This document shows positions 48,807 to 58,535 of a DNA stretch of 64,000 nt, one piece after another (positions within the stretch are counted from its first letter, which is position 1; every line of letters starts with the position of its first letter). Origin of the DNA: Variovorax paradoxus. GTDB taxonomy: Bacteria; Pseudomonadota; Gammaproteobacteria; Burkholderiales; Burkholderiaceae_C. Location of the stretch: contig NZ_JAUSRN010000001.1 in NCBI RefSeq assembly GCF_030811855.1, positions 124,001 through 188,000 of the forward strand, given 5' to 3'. Made by a program: the position numbers and the translations under genes. The notes beneath the pieces were generated by a model that was not told where the DNA came from, ran no database searches, and saw only the letters and a list, made by a program, of their open reading frames with translations.

Positions 48807-51106
48807 CGGGAGCTCTCCGGTGTGCCATCCACCCGCTCGGGAGGCGCCTCCTTCGCACCCATCATCCCCGTTACCGCAGCTGACGCGACACCCAGCAGCT
48901 GTGCGGGGCCGATTCCTCCGCTGCCCCCTCCCGCCGAGGAGACTTGCTGGGCAACCGAGACCAGTTGAGAAACCTTGCCCAGAAGTTGGCCCGGATCGCT
49001 CATCAGCTTGTCGAGGCTCGCCGCCGGGCTGTCAGGAGGCTGGAATGGCGGTGCCACGGGAACGGCCGAAGGCTGCAGAGCGGCTTGTCCCCCGGTCGGA
49101 TTCAACCAGATATTTTCTCCATTGACCGTGACATCATCGCCTTGCGCCGTGATATTGATCTTCTTTCCCGTCACGGCAATGGAGCCATCCGCCGTCAACT
49201 GCACGACCGATGCGCCAACCCGCAGCGAGATGGTCTTGGCGTCCATTTGAATATGGCTGCCTTTGTCGCCTCCCACTGAAAGGGTGTATTGCTCGCCGAC
49301 CTTGGTGGTCTGCGTCTTGCCGACGAAGGTGTTGTCCGTCATGCCGACGACGGTATTGCGCAACATGCCGACGTTGAACGAGTAGGCCAGGCCGATATTC
49401 ACCATCTTGGCGAGGCCCACGTTGTGCATGTAGGCCATGCCGATGGTGGAGATCTGATTGCGCTCCACCTTTTTGCTGCGATCGTTCCCCACCCAGTGCG
49501 TTTCGTCCTTCTCGACTTCGATGTCCTGGTTGCGCTCCGCATGCAGCCACACCTGCTCCTGCCCCTTCTTGTCTTCGAAGCGCAGCGCGTTGGCGTTGGC
49601 ATCCGTCGCGCCTTCGGAGCTGCGCGTGAGCAGGCCGCTTTGCGTGGCGTTGTCCGGCAGCTTCCACGGCGGCATGTTGTCGGCGTTGTAGACGCGCCCG
49701 GTCACGATGGGGCGGTCGGGATCGCCGTTCTCGAAATCGACGATCACCTCCTGGCCGATGCGTGGAATCTGGATCCCGCCGAAGTGGGCGCCGGCCCAGG
49801 GCGAAGACACGCGCACCCAGCACGAACTGTTCTCGTCCTTGGTGCAATAGCGGTTCCAGTGAAAGCTCAGCTTCACGCGGCCGTATTCGTCGGTCCAGAT
49901 CTCCCGGCCCGCGGGACCCGTGACGATCGCCGTCTGCGGACCCGTGGTGCGCGGCCTGGGCACCGGGGGTGCCGGTGCCCGGAACACCTTGCTGCTGGGA
50001 ATCACCTCGAAATCCACGCGGCACTCGAACTCCTGCTGGTCGCTGGCATCGCCCACGTCCTGCAGCCACAGGCGAGCGTCGGTCACCAGGTACTGGCGGT
50101 TCGACTCGTTCTGGGGATGGCGCTCCAGCGTGAGCAGATACCCAGGCACCACCGCGCGGAGATTGCCCGAGCCGCTGGCGCGTTCGCCCTGGCTGCCGAT
50201 CTCTTCCATGCGCGTGCGCACGAGCTGCTCGCCTTCGGTCTCCACCACGTAGTCGCCCGGCCAGCCATAGCGCTCCCAGGTGTTCTGCGCTGTCTTGCGC
50301 GGCATGGCGCTGACCTGCTGCAACTCGGCCTTGGGGCGCTTGAAGTCGAAGTCGTCCGTGACCCAGCGGCCGCTTTGCAGCTCCTCGCAGGCATTGAAGC
50401 GGTCGCAACGTTCCTCGCGCACGGTGGCGTCGGCCGCGTGGAAGGGAATGCGCTGGTAGCCCGCATGGGCGAAGGGCTGGTGCGACGCCATGTCGTCGAC
50501 GATGACCAGCTTGTGATTGCCCTCTTCGTGCTCGAAGTAGAAATACAGGCCCCACTCGTGCAGCAGCCGCGCGACGAAGTCATGGTCGCTCTCGCCGTAC
50601 TGCACCTGGAACTCGCGCGGTGGATAGCTGCGGGTGGCCCGCACGTCGAACGGAAAGCCGTACTTGCCGACCACCTCCCGGGCGATGTCCAGCACGTTCT
50701 GGTTCTGGAAGATGCGGTAGTCGCTGGTGCGCGTGGCCAGGGTGAGCCAGGGTTCGATCACGGCTTCGTACAGTGCGCGCCGGTTCTCCAGCCGCAGGAA
50801 GCGCACGCGCGTCACCAGGCCCGAGATGTGGCGCCGCTGCGGCCCCGCACCCGGACGCCCATCGAGCACGATGTGGGCAGTGAGGCCCTCGCCCACCAGT
50901 TGCTTGATGGCCACGTTGGCCGCCTGGCGCTCGTTGTAGCCGGGCTGCTCCGGCGTGGCCAGGGTCAGGGTGTAGCGAAACAGGCGGCTCAGCCCTTCAT
51001 CGCCTTCGATGGCAATGGGCTCCAACGCCGGCTCGCCCCCCAGCGTCGGCATGGCGGTCGAAGAGATGCTGAGAACACGCGCAAGCTGCGCGGCGCCTGT
51101 TGGCAT
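48803..51106 (-). CDS. vgrG: Type VI spike protein VgrG
   Basis: 767 aa. gp27-like N-terminus (YGESDHDFVARLLHEWGLYFYF), gp5 OB fold (SFHWNRYCTKDENSSCWVRV), the DNADNMPPWKLP junction and beta-helix repeats with VG periodicity (IGMAYMHNVGLAKMVNIGLA). After about residue 690 a Pro/Ala-rich, low-complexity C-terminus without a recognisable effector domain. Start at 51106 with AGGGGG upstream; the frame is open to 51595 over hcp but that part is a shadow. Confidence 0.95.
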   Translation of the reverse strand: MPTGAAQLARVLSISSTAMPTLGGEPALEPIAIEGDEGLSRLFRYTLTLATPEQPGYNERQAANVAIKQLVGEGLTAHIVLDGRPGAGPQRRHISGLVTRVRFLRLENRRALYEAVIEPWLTLATRTSDYRIFQNQNVLDIAREVVGKYGFPFDVRATRSYPPREFQVQYGESDHDFVARLLHEWGLYFYFEHEEGNHKLVIVDDMASHQPFAHAGYQRIPFHAADATVREERCDRFNACEELQSGRWVTDDFDFKRPKAELQQVSAMPRKTAQNTWERYGWPGDYVVETEGEQLVRTRMEEIGSQGERASGSGNLRAVVPGYLLTLERHPQNESNRQYLVTDARLWLQDVGDASDQQEFECRVDFEVIPSSKVFRAPAPPVPRPRTTGPQTAIVTGPAGREIWTDEYGRVKLSFHWNRYCTKDENSSCWVRVSSPWAGAHFGGIQIPRIGQEVIVDFENGDPDRPIVTGRVYNADNMPPWKLPDNATQSGLLTRSSEGATDANANALRFEDKKGQEQVWLHAERNQDIEVEKDETHWVGNDRSKKVERNQISTIGMAYMHNVGLAKMVNIGLAYSFNVGMLRNTVVGMTDNTFVGKTQTTKVGEQYTLSVGGDKGSHIQMDAKTISLRVGASVVQLTADGSIAVTGKKINITAQGDDVTVNGENIWLNPTGGQAALQPSAVPVAPPFQPPDSPAASLDKLMSDPGQLLGKVSQLVSVAQQVSSAGGGSGGIGPAQLLGVASAAVTGMMGAKEAPPERVDGTPESSR

Positions 51107-51204
51107 GAGATCCCCCTGAGTTGGCCCTACGGAAAGAGGCGTGGCCGGGATGCCCGGGGACCTCATGCACGATGAGGCCCTGGAGGCATCGAACGACGAG
51201 AGGC

Positions 51205-51687
51205 TCAGGCCTCCTTGTTTTCCTTGATGTTCCAGGCCAGCACGGTCTCGGCGCCCTTGCCGCCCTTGTCCGTCTGCTCCCAGTACTGCTGCTTGACCTT
51301 GGCGGCCTGGAAGGCGAACTGCACCAGCACCGCATCGCCGCCCTGCTCGGCCGTGTACTGCACCGAGGTGACCAGCACTTCTTCCAGCGTGACGCGGGTG
51401 TATTCGATCTGCGAGCCCCCGGCCTTGCACACCGACACCTCGACCTTGCTCAGGTGCTTGCCGCTGGCGCAGTTCTTCAGGACGGACGGGGCCGCCTTGT
51501 CGATGCGCGCAAGAACCTGCAGGTCGTTGAAGCTCGCCTTGCCCACACCGCCGCCACCGCCGCTGACCATGTTTCCAGGCTGCGTCGCGCCCCATGCAAA
51601 CGACTTGATATCCGTCCAGTCCTTATGGTTCGAGTCCTTGGATTCGCCGTTTGCGCCCTCGACGCGCATGAACATGTCTACTGCCAT
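51205..51687 (-). CDS. hcp: Type VI tube protein Hcp
   Basis: 160 aa: MAVDMFMRVEGANGESKDSN start, SFAWGATQPGN, and the C-terminal QFAFQAAKVKQQYWEQTDKG are characteristic. Forms the hexameric tube. First gene of the module, about 100 nt before vgrG. No sheath or baseplate genes are in the window, so this is a satellite cassette served by an apparatus encoded elsewhere. Confidence 0.95.
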   Translation of the reverse strand: MAVDMFMRVEGANGESKDSNHKDWTDIKSFAWGATQPGNMVSGGGGGVGKASFNDLQVLARIDKAAPSVLKNCASGKHLSKVEVSVCKAGGSQIEYTRVTLEEVLVTSVQYTAEQGGDAVLVQFAFQAAKVKQQYWEQTDKGGKGAETVLAWNIKENKEA

Positions 51688-52214
51688 TGAAACCTCCCGG
51701 TGGATGTGTCCTCGGACACGTTAAAAAGACGGACGCGCGCCTGCGGCAAGCGTCCAGCGCATGACGACGCTTCTTCACGCACGGGCAATCCATGCGATGG
51801 CCGGATTCGGCCTGAGAAGTTCAGGGGTGTGCGAACCGCCGGCACCAAGCCATCCCGCTCAGTTCCGGTTCGCGCTTGACGTCCTCCCCAATGTCATTCA
51901 CGCGCGGCACGAGCCGCTGGATCAGGTGGAGTCGGGTGTTCCGAAAGCTTCGACTCTGTGTTCGAGTACTTCGTCAGCCGCTCCCTCATATTTGCGAACG
52001 AATTTAACGAAGTCACACACGAAATGAAAGCAGGAAAAAGTTACCACCCATGCAGAGGATAGTCCTTGGGTTTTCAAGTCTGCCGAAGGCCGATCTCGAT
52101 GACGAAGCCGCCGGAAACCCAGTCTTCGGCGAATTGCTGCGCCAGCAATTGGCGAATGACGCGCGCCAGCAAGGCCGCGCGTTCAATCCGTCGAACCGGC
52201 AAGACCTGGGAGAA
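51688..52214. other. Intergenic region between hcp and cobF
   Basis: About 530 nt. Must contain the hcp promoter; GTTAAAAAGAC-type AT-rich bases lie around 51720. A minus-strand frame follows the cobF stop for 46 codons (52074-52214; see findings). No RNA gene, riboswitch or further ORF is convincing. Confidence 0.5.
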
Positions 52215-52991
52215 CTACACGCTCCGTCGAAGAAGGTAGCTGTCCATGATCCAGCCGTGCTCCTCGCGGGCTGCTGCGCGAAGCGCACAGATGCGTGGTC
52301 CCGTGCTGGCCAGAGGGCCGGCAAGAAGCAATTCGTGCGGCATCCCGAGATAGGCTGCCCAATAGATCTCGATGCCCTCCGGGGGTAGAACCTGAAAAGC
52401 GCAGGCACCGTCGAGCAGCACCACGACCGTGTCCAGGCCTGCCGGCCAGCCGCCGGCCCTCAACTGGCGTCCAGTGGTGATCAGCACCGGGGCTCCCAGG
52501 GTGTTGAGCGGGATGGCGTGTGCGGCGGTCAGCAACTGAATACTGCTCAGGCCGGGAATCACCTCGACCCGCAGCGCCATGCCAGCCATTTGCAACCGTT
52601 CGGCAATGCGCATGCTGGAGTCGTAGAGCGCGGGGTCTCCCCAGACCAGCAGTGCCACGCGACCGCCATGAGGCAGGCATGTGGCGATCTGCTCCGCCCA
52701 CACGGCGGCGATGGCCGCGTGCCACTCGTGCACGCCGTCGAGATAGCTGGGCGCGGCGATGTCGCGCACAGGCAGATCGAACTCGACCAGTCGGGCCTGA
52801 CCGCTCAGATGCGTTGCGCAGATCTTGCGGCGCAAGTCGGCGAGCTCGACCTTGTCGGCGCCCTTGCGCGGAATCAGGATGAGGTCGGCCCGGTTCAATG
52901 CGCCGATGGCCTGGAGCGTGAGATGCTCGGGATTGCCGGTGCCGATGCCAATCAGCATCAGTTCGATCGTAGAAACGGAAACGGCATCCAT
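52215..52991 (-). CDS. cobF: Precorrin-6A synthase (deacetylating)
   Basis: 258 aa SAM-dependent tetrapyrrole methylase: IGIGTGNPEHLTLQAIGALN at the start, VALLVWGDPALYDSSMRIAERL, VEVIPGLSSIQLLTAAHAIPLN. CobF methylates C1 of precorrin-5 with loss of acetate; its presence with cobG marks the aerobic route. Start 52991 is uncertain; Met 52958 (MLIGIG) is possible. Confidence 0.92.
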   Translation of the reverse strand: MDAVSVSTIELMLIGIGTGNPEHLTLQAIGALNRADLILIPRKGADKVELADLRRKICATHLSGQARLVEFDLPVRDIAAPSYLDGVHEWHAAIAAVWAEQIATCLPHGGRVALLVWGDPALYDSSMRIAERLQMAGMALRVEVIPGLSSIQLLTAAHAIPLNTLGAPVLITTGRQLRAGGWPAGLDTVVVLLDGACAFQVLPPEGIEIYWAAYLGMPHELLLAGPLASTGPRICALRAAAREEHGWIMDSYLLRRSV

Positions 52992-53025
52992 TTGCGGGTC
53001 CGCGCGGCAATCGGCCAGCTCGTGG

Positions 53026-53712
53026 TCAGGCTGCGTGGTGCAGACGTCGCGACAGCAGCACCGACCCACCCTGCCCTGCCCGCCCGCGCAGCCACTTGGC
53101 TGCTGCCAGCACGGCCAGATCGACCAGCGGCTCCAGCAGCACGACCGTCATGTACGCGGCGCCGAAGCTGCCCACGGCCTGCAGCGTCTCCGCCCCGAAG
53201 CCGCGGCCGTAGATCGTCCAGAAAGCCACCCAGGTGACGATCCCTCCCTGGAACACCACCGACATCTTGAGCACATGCTTGTAGCCCAGCTCGACATAGG
53301 GAAGCTTGGCCGGCAGCACCCGTTTGGCCACCGCCTGCATGGCGAACAGCGCGGCCAGCAAGGTGGTGACGTTCATGCCGTACTGCGGCAGGTCTTTCGG
53401 CTCGAAGAAGAGGCTCTGCAGCGCCAGCCCGGCGGCCAGGCCGATGGCGGTGGGCGCCGCGCCCAGAATCAGGAACAGCGACGAGCCCAGGATCAGGTGA
53501 ACCTCGGACACGCCGACCGGCGCGTGCGGGAATACCTCGAAGAAGACAAAGACCAGCATGGCGGCGAGCGCGCTGCGCAGCAGCAGCGAGCCCGCACCTT
53601 CCTCGCGAATGTGGTTCAGGGACAGCTTGACTGCATAGAGCGCGCAGGCGCTCGCCGTGGCATAGGACAGCAGGATCTTGCTGCCGTCGACGATTCCGGG
53701 TTCCATGTGCAT
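53026..53712 (-). CDS. cbiM: Cobalt/nickel ECF transporter permease, CbiM-type
   Basis: 228 aa, about six transmembrane helices. The N-terminal Met-His-Met fits CbiM/NikM proteins, where His2 coordinates the metal; this supports ATG 53712. No cbiN, Q or O genes are adjacent, so the energising module is either elsewhere or absent. Supplies cobalt to the chelatase encoded upstream. Confidence 0.85.
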   Translation of the reverse strand: MHMEPGIVDGSKILLSYATASACALYAVKLSLNHIREEGAGSLLLRSALAAMLVFVFFEVFPHAPVGVSEVHLILGSSLFLILGAAPTAIGLAAGLALQSLFFEPKDLPQYGMNVTTLLAALFAMQAVAKRVLPAKLPYVELGYKHVLKMSVVFQGGIVTWVAFWTIYGRGFGAETLQAVGSFGAAYMTVVLLEPLVDLAVLAAAKWLRGRAGQGGSVLLSRRLHHAA

Positions 53713-53790
53713 GGCGGGGCTCCGTAGGGTGAGTGCAGTCCGCTCTGGGGAGCTGCGAGGGGTTGATGGGAAGGAACGAGAAATGCGATG

Positions 53791-54573
53791 TCAGGTGCTT
53801 GGCGAATGGTCGGCTTCGGCGCGTGTCGGCCGGAACCGTCGATCGTAGTCGCCGGCATAGAGGCGGCTTTCGGCGAAGCCTTCTGCGGCCAGTGCGGGGC
53901 CGACGAGTATCAGCGCGGTGCGTTCCACGCCCTCGCCCATCGTCGCCTCGATGCTGGCCAAGGTCGCGCGGAAGATCTGCTCGTCCGGCCAGCTTGCACG
54001 ATAGACCACGGCAACCGGACATTCGGTGCCGTAGAACGGCACCAGCTCTGCAACCACCTCGGCCAGCTTGTGGATGGACAGGTGCAAGGCGAGCGTGGCT
54101 CCGGTGGCGGCGAAGCCAGCCAAGGTCTCGCACGAGGGCATGGGCGACGCGCGGCCGGACGTGCGCGTCAGCACCACCGACTGCGCCAGGCCCGGCAGCG
54201 TGAGCTCGGCCCCCAGCGCGGCCGCCGCGGCGGCGAACGAGGGTACGCCCGGCGTGACCGTGTAGGGGATGCCGACGGCCCGCAGGCGGCGCAATTGCTC
54301 GCCCATCGCCGACCACACGGACAGATCGCCCGAATGCAGCCGCGCCACGTCCTGCCCTGCCGCATGGGCGGCGACGAATTCGGCGACGATGGCATCGAGA
54401 TCGAGCGGCGCGGTGTTGACGATGCGCGCGCCGGGTGGACAGTGCGCCAGGATTTGTTCGGGCACCAGCGAGCCGGCATAGAGGCAGACAGGGCAGCGGC
54501 CGATCAGGTCGCGCCCGCGCAGGGTCAACAGGTCTGGCGCACCGGGACCGGCGCCTATGAAGTGGATGGTCAT
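53791..54573 (-). CDS. cobM: Precorrin-4 C11-methyltransferase
   Basis: 260 aa methylase: [73 protein letters not shown]. Converts precorrin-4 to precorrin-5. ATG overlaps the cobE stop by 4 nt. Confidence 0.96.
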   Translation of the reverse strand: MTIHFIGAGPGAPDLLTLRGRDLIGRCPVCLYAGSLVPEQILAHCPPGARIVNTAPLDLDAIVAEFVAAHAAGQDVARLHSGDLSVWSAMGEQLRRLRAVGIPYTVTPGVPSFAAAAAALGAELTLPGLAQSVVLTRTSGRASPMPSCETLAGFAATGATLALHLSIHKLAEVVAELVPFYGTECPVAVVYRASWPDEQIFRATLASIEATMGEGVERTALILVGPALAAEGFAESRLYAGDYDRRFRPTRAEADHSPST

Positions 54574-54986
54574 GGTCGAAACTCTGGTTGTTGTGTTCGC
54601 GCGGCGATCGCGCAGGTGGCAAGGCGGTCGGTCGACACCACGCGTGGATGAAGCAACGTTGCACCCGGACCGACGTGCATCAGGGCTGCCGCCAGGGCCG
54701 CGGCTTCGGCGGTGCTACCGCTGCCGCGCAGCGCACGCACCCGGGCGTGGTCGGTCAGGGTGACGGTGGCGTTCATCCGCGCAGCCTCCACGGCGCACAC
54801 CGGCACACCCAGTTCCTCGGCCAGCGCACGCAGACACGGTGCGTCGGCCTTGTCTTGCGCAGTGGCGAGCAAGGCCATCGACTGCGCCGGCACCGTGGGT
54901 TGCAAGGCCGCGGCCGCGTGTGCCAACGCGTCGCGCAGCGATGCCAGCGTCGCGCCGCTTCTGAAACCGAAACCCGCCACCATCAT
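54570..54986 (-). CDS. cobE: Cobalamin biosynthesis protein CobE/CbiG C-terminal domain
   Basis: 138 aa: [58 protein letters not shown] match the CobE family. Role in the aerobic pathway is not firmly assigned, though it corresponds to the CbiG C-terminus that opens the ring A lactone in the anaerobic route. ATG 54986 overlaps the cobL stop with GGAG 8 nt upstream; ATG 55001 is also in frame. Confidence 0.88.
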   Translation of the reverse strand: MMVAGFGFRSGATLASLRDALAHAAAALQPTVPAQSMALLATAQDKADAPCLRALAEELGVPVCAVEAARMNATVTLTDHARVRALRGSGSTAEAAALAAALMHVGPGATLLHPRVVSTDRLATCAIAARTQQPEFRP

Positions 54987-56197
54987 CGCGTCGCACTCCA
55001 TTGCACGATCGGGTAGGACGCGCGCCAGGCGCGCCGCGTCCCCAATGGCGCGGCCTCCGCCAGCTCGATGCGTGTCAGGCTGCCGCCTGCGCGCGCGTGC
55101 CAGTCGCTCAGCAGCGCTTCGGATTCCAGTGTCACTGCATGGGCCACCAGGCGGCAGCCTTGCGGAAGCAAGCGCCACAGATGCGCCAGCATTGCGTCGC
55201 TGAGGCCGCCGCCGATGAAGACCGCATCCGGCGGCGGCAGGCCGGCCAAGGCTTCGGGTGCGCTGCCTCTCACCAGTGCGAGCCGATCGACGCCCAGCCG
55301 GTCGGCGTTGGCACGCAGCCGCATCGCGCGTTCGGGGTCGGCCTCGATGGCGACGGCCTCGCACCTCGGATGCGCCAGCAGCCATTCGATGCCGATCGAC
55401 CCGGAGCCCGCGCCGATGTCCCACAGACGCTCGCCGGGCCGCGGTGCCAGGGCGCACAGCGCCAGGGCACGCACCTTCTGCTTCGTGATCTGGCCGTCGT
55501 GCGCAAATGCGTCGTCCGGCAGGCCCGTACGGCACGGCATGACCATGCCCGTTCCGGCCAACTGCAAGGCCACGGCCACCGGATGCCGCACATCGGCCAG
55601 ATCGAAGGCGGACGCGATGACGTCGCGCCGCCGCTCGCGCGCGCCACCCAGTGCTTCGAGCACACTCATCGCGCTGGCGCCGAAATCGTTGTCGACGAGG
55701 TAGTGCGCGAGCGCCGCCACTGCGGCACCGTCGCGCAGCAGCAGCAGCAGCCGCTCGCCCGTGTGCAGGTGCGGTCGCAGACGCGCCAGCGGCGCCGCGT
55801 GCAGACCCAGGCAGGTCAAGTGTTCCAGCGGCCAGCCCAGGCGGGCAGCCGCCAGGCCGAATGTCGATGCAGCGGGCAAGGCATGCCATTCGTGCGCGCC
55901 GAGATGGCGCGTCACCGAGCTGCCGGCGCCGAACCAGAACGGGTCGCCCGACGCCAGCATCGCCACGCGGCGACCGCGCTGTGCCAGTAGCATCGGGATG
56001 CCATCGGCGAACGGCACCGGCCATTCGAGCCGCTCGGCGCGGAGATCGGGCAACAACGCCAGATGCCGGGCGCTGCCGGCCACCAGGTCGGCCGCATCGA
56101 GTGCCGCGCGGCTGGCGGAAGGCAGCCCCTTCCACCCGTCTTCGCCGAGCCCGATGATCGTCAACCACGGGGTAACTTCAGAAGTGAATTCAGCCAT
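54983..56197 (-). CDS. cobL: Precorrin-6Y C5,15-methyltransferase (decarboxylating)
   Basis: 404 aa fusion of CbiE-like (residues 1-210: LTIIGLGEDGWKGL, AMLASGDPFWFGAG, LPAASTFGLAAARLGWPLEH) and CbiT-like (IGAGSGSIGIEWLL, EADPERAMRLRANADRLGV) domains. The ATG at 56197 overlaps the divergent cobK ATG in a CATG; AGGA lies 8 nt upstream inside cobK. TTG 56164, directly before LTIIG, is the alternative. Confidence 0.94.
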   Translation of the reverse strand: MAEFTSEVTPWLTIIGLGEDGWKGLPSASRAALDAADLVAGSARHLALLPDLRAERLEWPVPFADGIPMLLAQRGRRVAMLASGDPFWFGAGSSVTRHLGAHEWHALPAASTFGLAAARLGWPLEHLTCLGLHAAPLARLRPHLHTGERLLLLLRDGAAVAALAHYLVDNDFGASAMSVLEALGGARERRRDVIASAFDLADVRHPVAVALQLAGTGMVMPCRTGLPDDAFAHDGQITKQKVRALALCALAPRPGERLWDIGAGSGSIGIEWLLAHPRCEAVAIEADPERAMRLRANADRLGVDRLALVRGSAPEALAGLPPPDAVFIGGGLSDAMLAHLWRLLPQGCRLVAHAVTLESEALLSDWHARAGGSLTRIELAEAAPLGTRRAWRASYPIVQWSATR

Positions 56198-56969
56198 GCG
56201 CAATGTCCTGGTCCTGGGCGGCACGCTCGAAGCGAGCGCGCTGGCGCGGGCGCTCGCCGAAAGGGGCGAACGCGCCGTGCTGTCCTATGCCGGCCGCGTG
56301 GCCCAGCCCAAGGCGCAACCCATCGCCGTGCGCGTGGGTGGCTTCGGGGGCGTGAACGGCCTGGTGCGCCATCTGCGCGAAGAGCAGGTGACGCACGTCG
56401 TGGACGCCACCCATCCCTTCGCCGCGCGCATGAGCGCGAACGCGGTCGCGGCGTGCGCGGAGTGCAGCTTGCCCTTGCTGGCCTTGACTCGCCCCGGCTG
56501 GCAGGCAGGTCCGGGCGACCGCTGGCAGACCGTGCCCGACCTGCCCGCGGCTGTCGCCGCGCTGAGCGGGCCACCGCGGCGCGTGATGCTGGCCTTGGGC
56601 CGCATGCACCTGTCCGCCTTCGCGGCACAGCCGCAGCACCACTACATCCTGCGGCTGGTCGACCTGCCCGAGCTGCGGCCGCCCTTGCCGCAACACACGG
56701 TCATCGTCTCGCGCGGGCCCTTCGACCTGGAAGGCGACATCGCCCTGCTGCGCGCGCAGCGCGTGGACGTCCTGGTCTGCAAGAACGCCGGCGGCACCGG
56801 TGCAGAGGCCAAGCTGCACGCTGCCCGCGAGCTCGGACTGCCGATGGTGATGGTGGCGCGGCCACCGCTGCCCGCGCGACAGGAAGTGACGCGCGTGGCC
56901 GAGGTGCTGCTGTGGCTGGGGGCGGCGCATCATGCGCCCACCTCGCGCGGCGCCGAGCGCGGCGTGTAG
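56196..56969 (+). CDS. cobK: Precorrin-6A reductase
   Basis: 257 aa: VLVLGGTLEASALARALAER, VVDATHPFAARMSANAV, RRVMLALGRMHLSAF, VSRGPFDLEGDIALL, CKNAGGTGAEAKLHAARELG. NADPH-dependent reduction of precorrin-6A. It is the only plus-strand gene of the cluster, starts inside the first codons of cobL and ends 40 nt inside cobJ, so its promoter must lie in cobL coding DNA. Confidence 0.95.
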   Translation: MRNVLVLGGTLEASALARALAERGERAVLSYAGRVAQPKAQPIAVRVGGFGGVNGLVRHLREEQVTHVVDATHPFAARMSANAVAACAECSLPLLALTRPGWQAGPGDRWQTVPDLPAAVAALSGPPRRVMLALGRMHLSAFAAQPQHHYILRLVDLPELRPPLPQHTVIVSRGPFDLEGDIALLRAQRVDVLVCKNAGGTGAEAKLHAARELGLPMVMVARPPLPARQEVTRVAEVLLWLGAAHHAPTSRGAERGV

Positions 56970-57745
56970 ACCCAGGGTCGGCCCTCGCGGGCAATGACCC
57001 GCGTCAGACTGGAGCCGACGATGACGACGGTACGCATGTCGGCCATTTCGGGCTGTGCATCTTGCAGTGCGACCACGCGGATGGTCTCGTCGGGCGTGGA
57101 AACGGCACGGGCGAAGATCACCGGACGCCCCGGGCTCCCCGCCGCGCCGCAGGCCTCGCGAAGGACGGCCAGGGTTCGGGCGAAGCCGCTCGGGCGAGAC
57201 ACGGAGCGCGGGTTGTAGAAGGCCATCGCGAAGTCGGCCTCCACCGCCAGCCGCAGACGGCGTTCCACCAGGGCCCAGGGCTTCAGGTTGTCCGACAGGT
57301 TGATGGCGCAGAAGTCGTGGCCCAGCGGCGCGCCGGCGCGCGCGGCGGCAGCCAGCATCGCGGTGATCCCGGGCAACACGCGCACGTCCAGCAGGCGCCA
57401 TGCAGCATCGCCCGCCTCCACCGCCTCGAACACCGCGGAGGCCATCGCGAACACACCCGGGTCGCCCGACGACACCACCACCACGCGCCGGCCTTGGGCG
57501 GCCAGGCGCAGCGCGTGGACGGCGCGTTCCAGCTCGACGCGGTTGTCGCTCGCGTGCAGCCTGAGTCCGGCGCGCGGTGCCACCCGGGCCACGTAGGGGA
57601 TGTAGCCCACCACGTCGGTGGCATCGGCCAGGGCCGCGCTCACCTCCGGTGTCACGCAGCCATCGGCGCCCGGGCCCAGCCCGGCGATGACCAGCCAGCC
57701 CGCCGCATGCGTCGGCACCGTGGCTGCGTTCGTCGCCACGCTCAT
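56930..57745 (-). CDS. cobJ: Precorrin-3B C17-methyltransferase
   Basis: 271 aa: LVIAGLGPGADGCVTPEVSAAL, VVGYIPYVARV, VVVVSSGDPGVFAMASAVFE, VLPGITAMLAAAARAGAPLGHD, FCAINLSDNLKPW. Ring-contracting methyltransferase. GGAGG 7 nt before the ATG. A 58-nt gap separates it from cobI. Confidence 0.95.
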   Translation of the reverse strand: MSVATNAATVPTHAAGWLVIAGLGPGADGCVTPEVSAALADATDVVGYIPYVARVAPRAGLRLHASDNRVELERAVHALRLAAQGRRVVVVSSGDPGVFAMASAVFEAVEAGDAAWRLLDVRVLPGITAMLAAAARAGAPLGHDFCAINLSDNLKPWALVERRLRLAVEADFAMAFYNPRSVSRPSGFARTLAVLREACGAAGSPGRPVIFARAVSTPDETIRVVALQDAQPEMADMRTVVIVGSSLTRVIAREGRPWVYTPRSAPREVGA

Positions 57746-57803
57746 CAGGCGACCTCCGTGCTGCGCACTGCGGTGCGAGCGCCTTCCGGCGGCCGGGCGG
57801 CGC

Positions 57804-58535
57804 TCATGGCCGCCGTCCTTGCCCGTGCACCAGCACGATCGAAAAGTAGGGCGTGACGCGGCCTTCGGCCTCCGCAAGCCGCATCACCTTCTGACCCGGC
57901 ATGGTGGCGAACTCGACCAGCCAGGCGTCTTGCAGTCGACCCGCCGTCGTCAATGCACGGCGCACCTTGTCGATGTGGCGACCGATCTTCATCACGACCA
58001 GCGCCTCGCTGTCGGCCATGTGGCGCGCGAGCCGCGCTTCGGGCAGCGTGCCCATCAGCACGGTCAACACGTCGTCGCCCCAGGTGATGGGTTGGCCGGT
58101 GGCCGTCCATGCACCCGACATGCCGGTGATCGCCGGCACCACCTGCACCGGGTGGGTCTCGATCAGCCGGGTGTAAAGGTGCATGAACGAGCCATAGAAG
58201 AACGGATCGCCCTCGCACAGCACGACCACGTCGTGGCCGGCGTCCGACAGCGCCCGCAGCTGCGACGCGCACTCGGCGTAGAAGGCGGACAGCAGTTGGT
58301 TGTAGGCCGGATCGTCCACCGGGATCTCGGTGGTGACGGGGTATTCCATCGCGTGTTCCGTCACCGCTTCGGGCAGCAGATCGTCCACGATGCGGCGCGC
58401 CTGCCCGGGCCGGCCGGCCTTGCGAAAGTAGGCGACATGGGTCGCGCGCTGCAACAGACGGTGCGCGCGCACGGTCATCAGGTCCGGATCCCCGGGGCCC
58501 AGGCCCAGTCCGTACAGGGTGCCGCGCGGGTTCAT
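57804..58535 (-). CDS. cobI: Precorrin-2 C20-methyltransferase
   Basis: 243 aa: LYGLGLGPGDPDLMTVRAHRLL, VVVLCEGDPFFYGSFMHLY, VVPAITGMSGAWTATGQPITW, VVMKIGRHIDKVRRAL. ATG overlaps the cobH stop. Commits precorrin-2 to corrin synthesis. Confidence 0.96.
   Translation of the reverse strand: MNPRGTLYGLGLGPGDPDLMTVRAHRLLQRATHVAYFRKAGRPGQARRIVDDLLPEAVTEHAMEYPVTTEIPVDDPAYNQLLSAFYAECASQLRALSDAGHDVVVLCEGDPFFYGSFMHLYTRLIETHPVQVVPAITGMSGAWTATGQPITWGDDVLTVLMGTLPEARLARHMADSEALVVMKIGRHIDKVRRALTTAGRLQDAWLVEFATMPGQKVMRLAEAEGRVTPYFSIVLVHGQGRRP

Noticed and set aside
52050..52388. Plus-strand 112-aa ORF over the end of cobF
   Set aside because: Overlaps cobF antisense, no ribosome site, no recognisable domain.
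53713..53790. Possible cobalamin riboswitch before cbiM or cobF
   Set aside because: The gaps are too short and show no B12-box-like conserved core; any riboswitch for the operon would be upstream of cobN outside the window.
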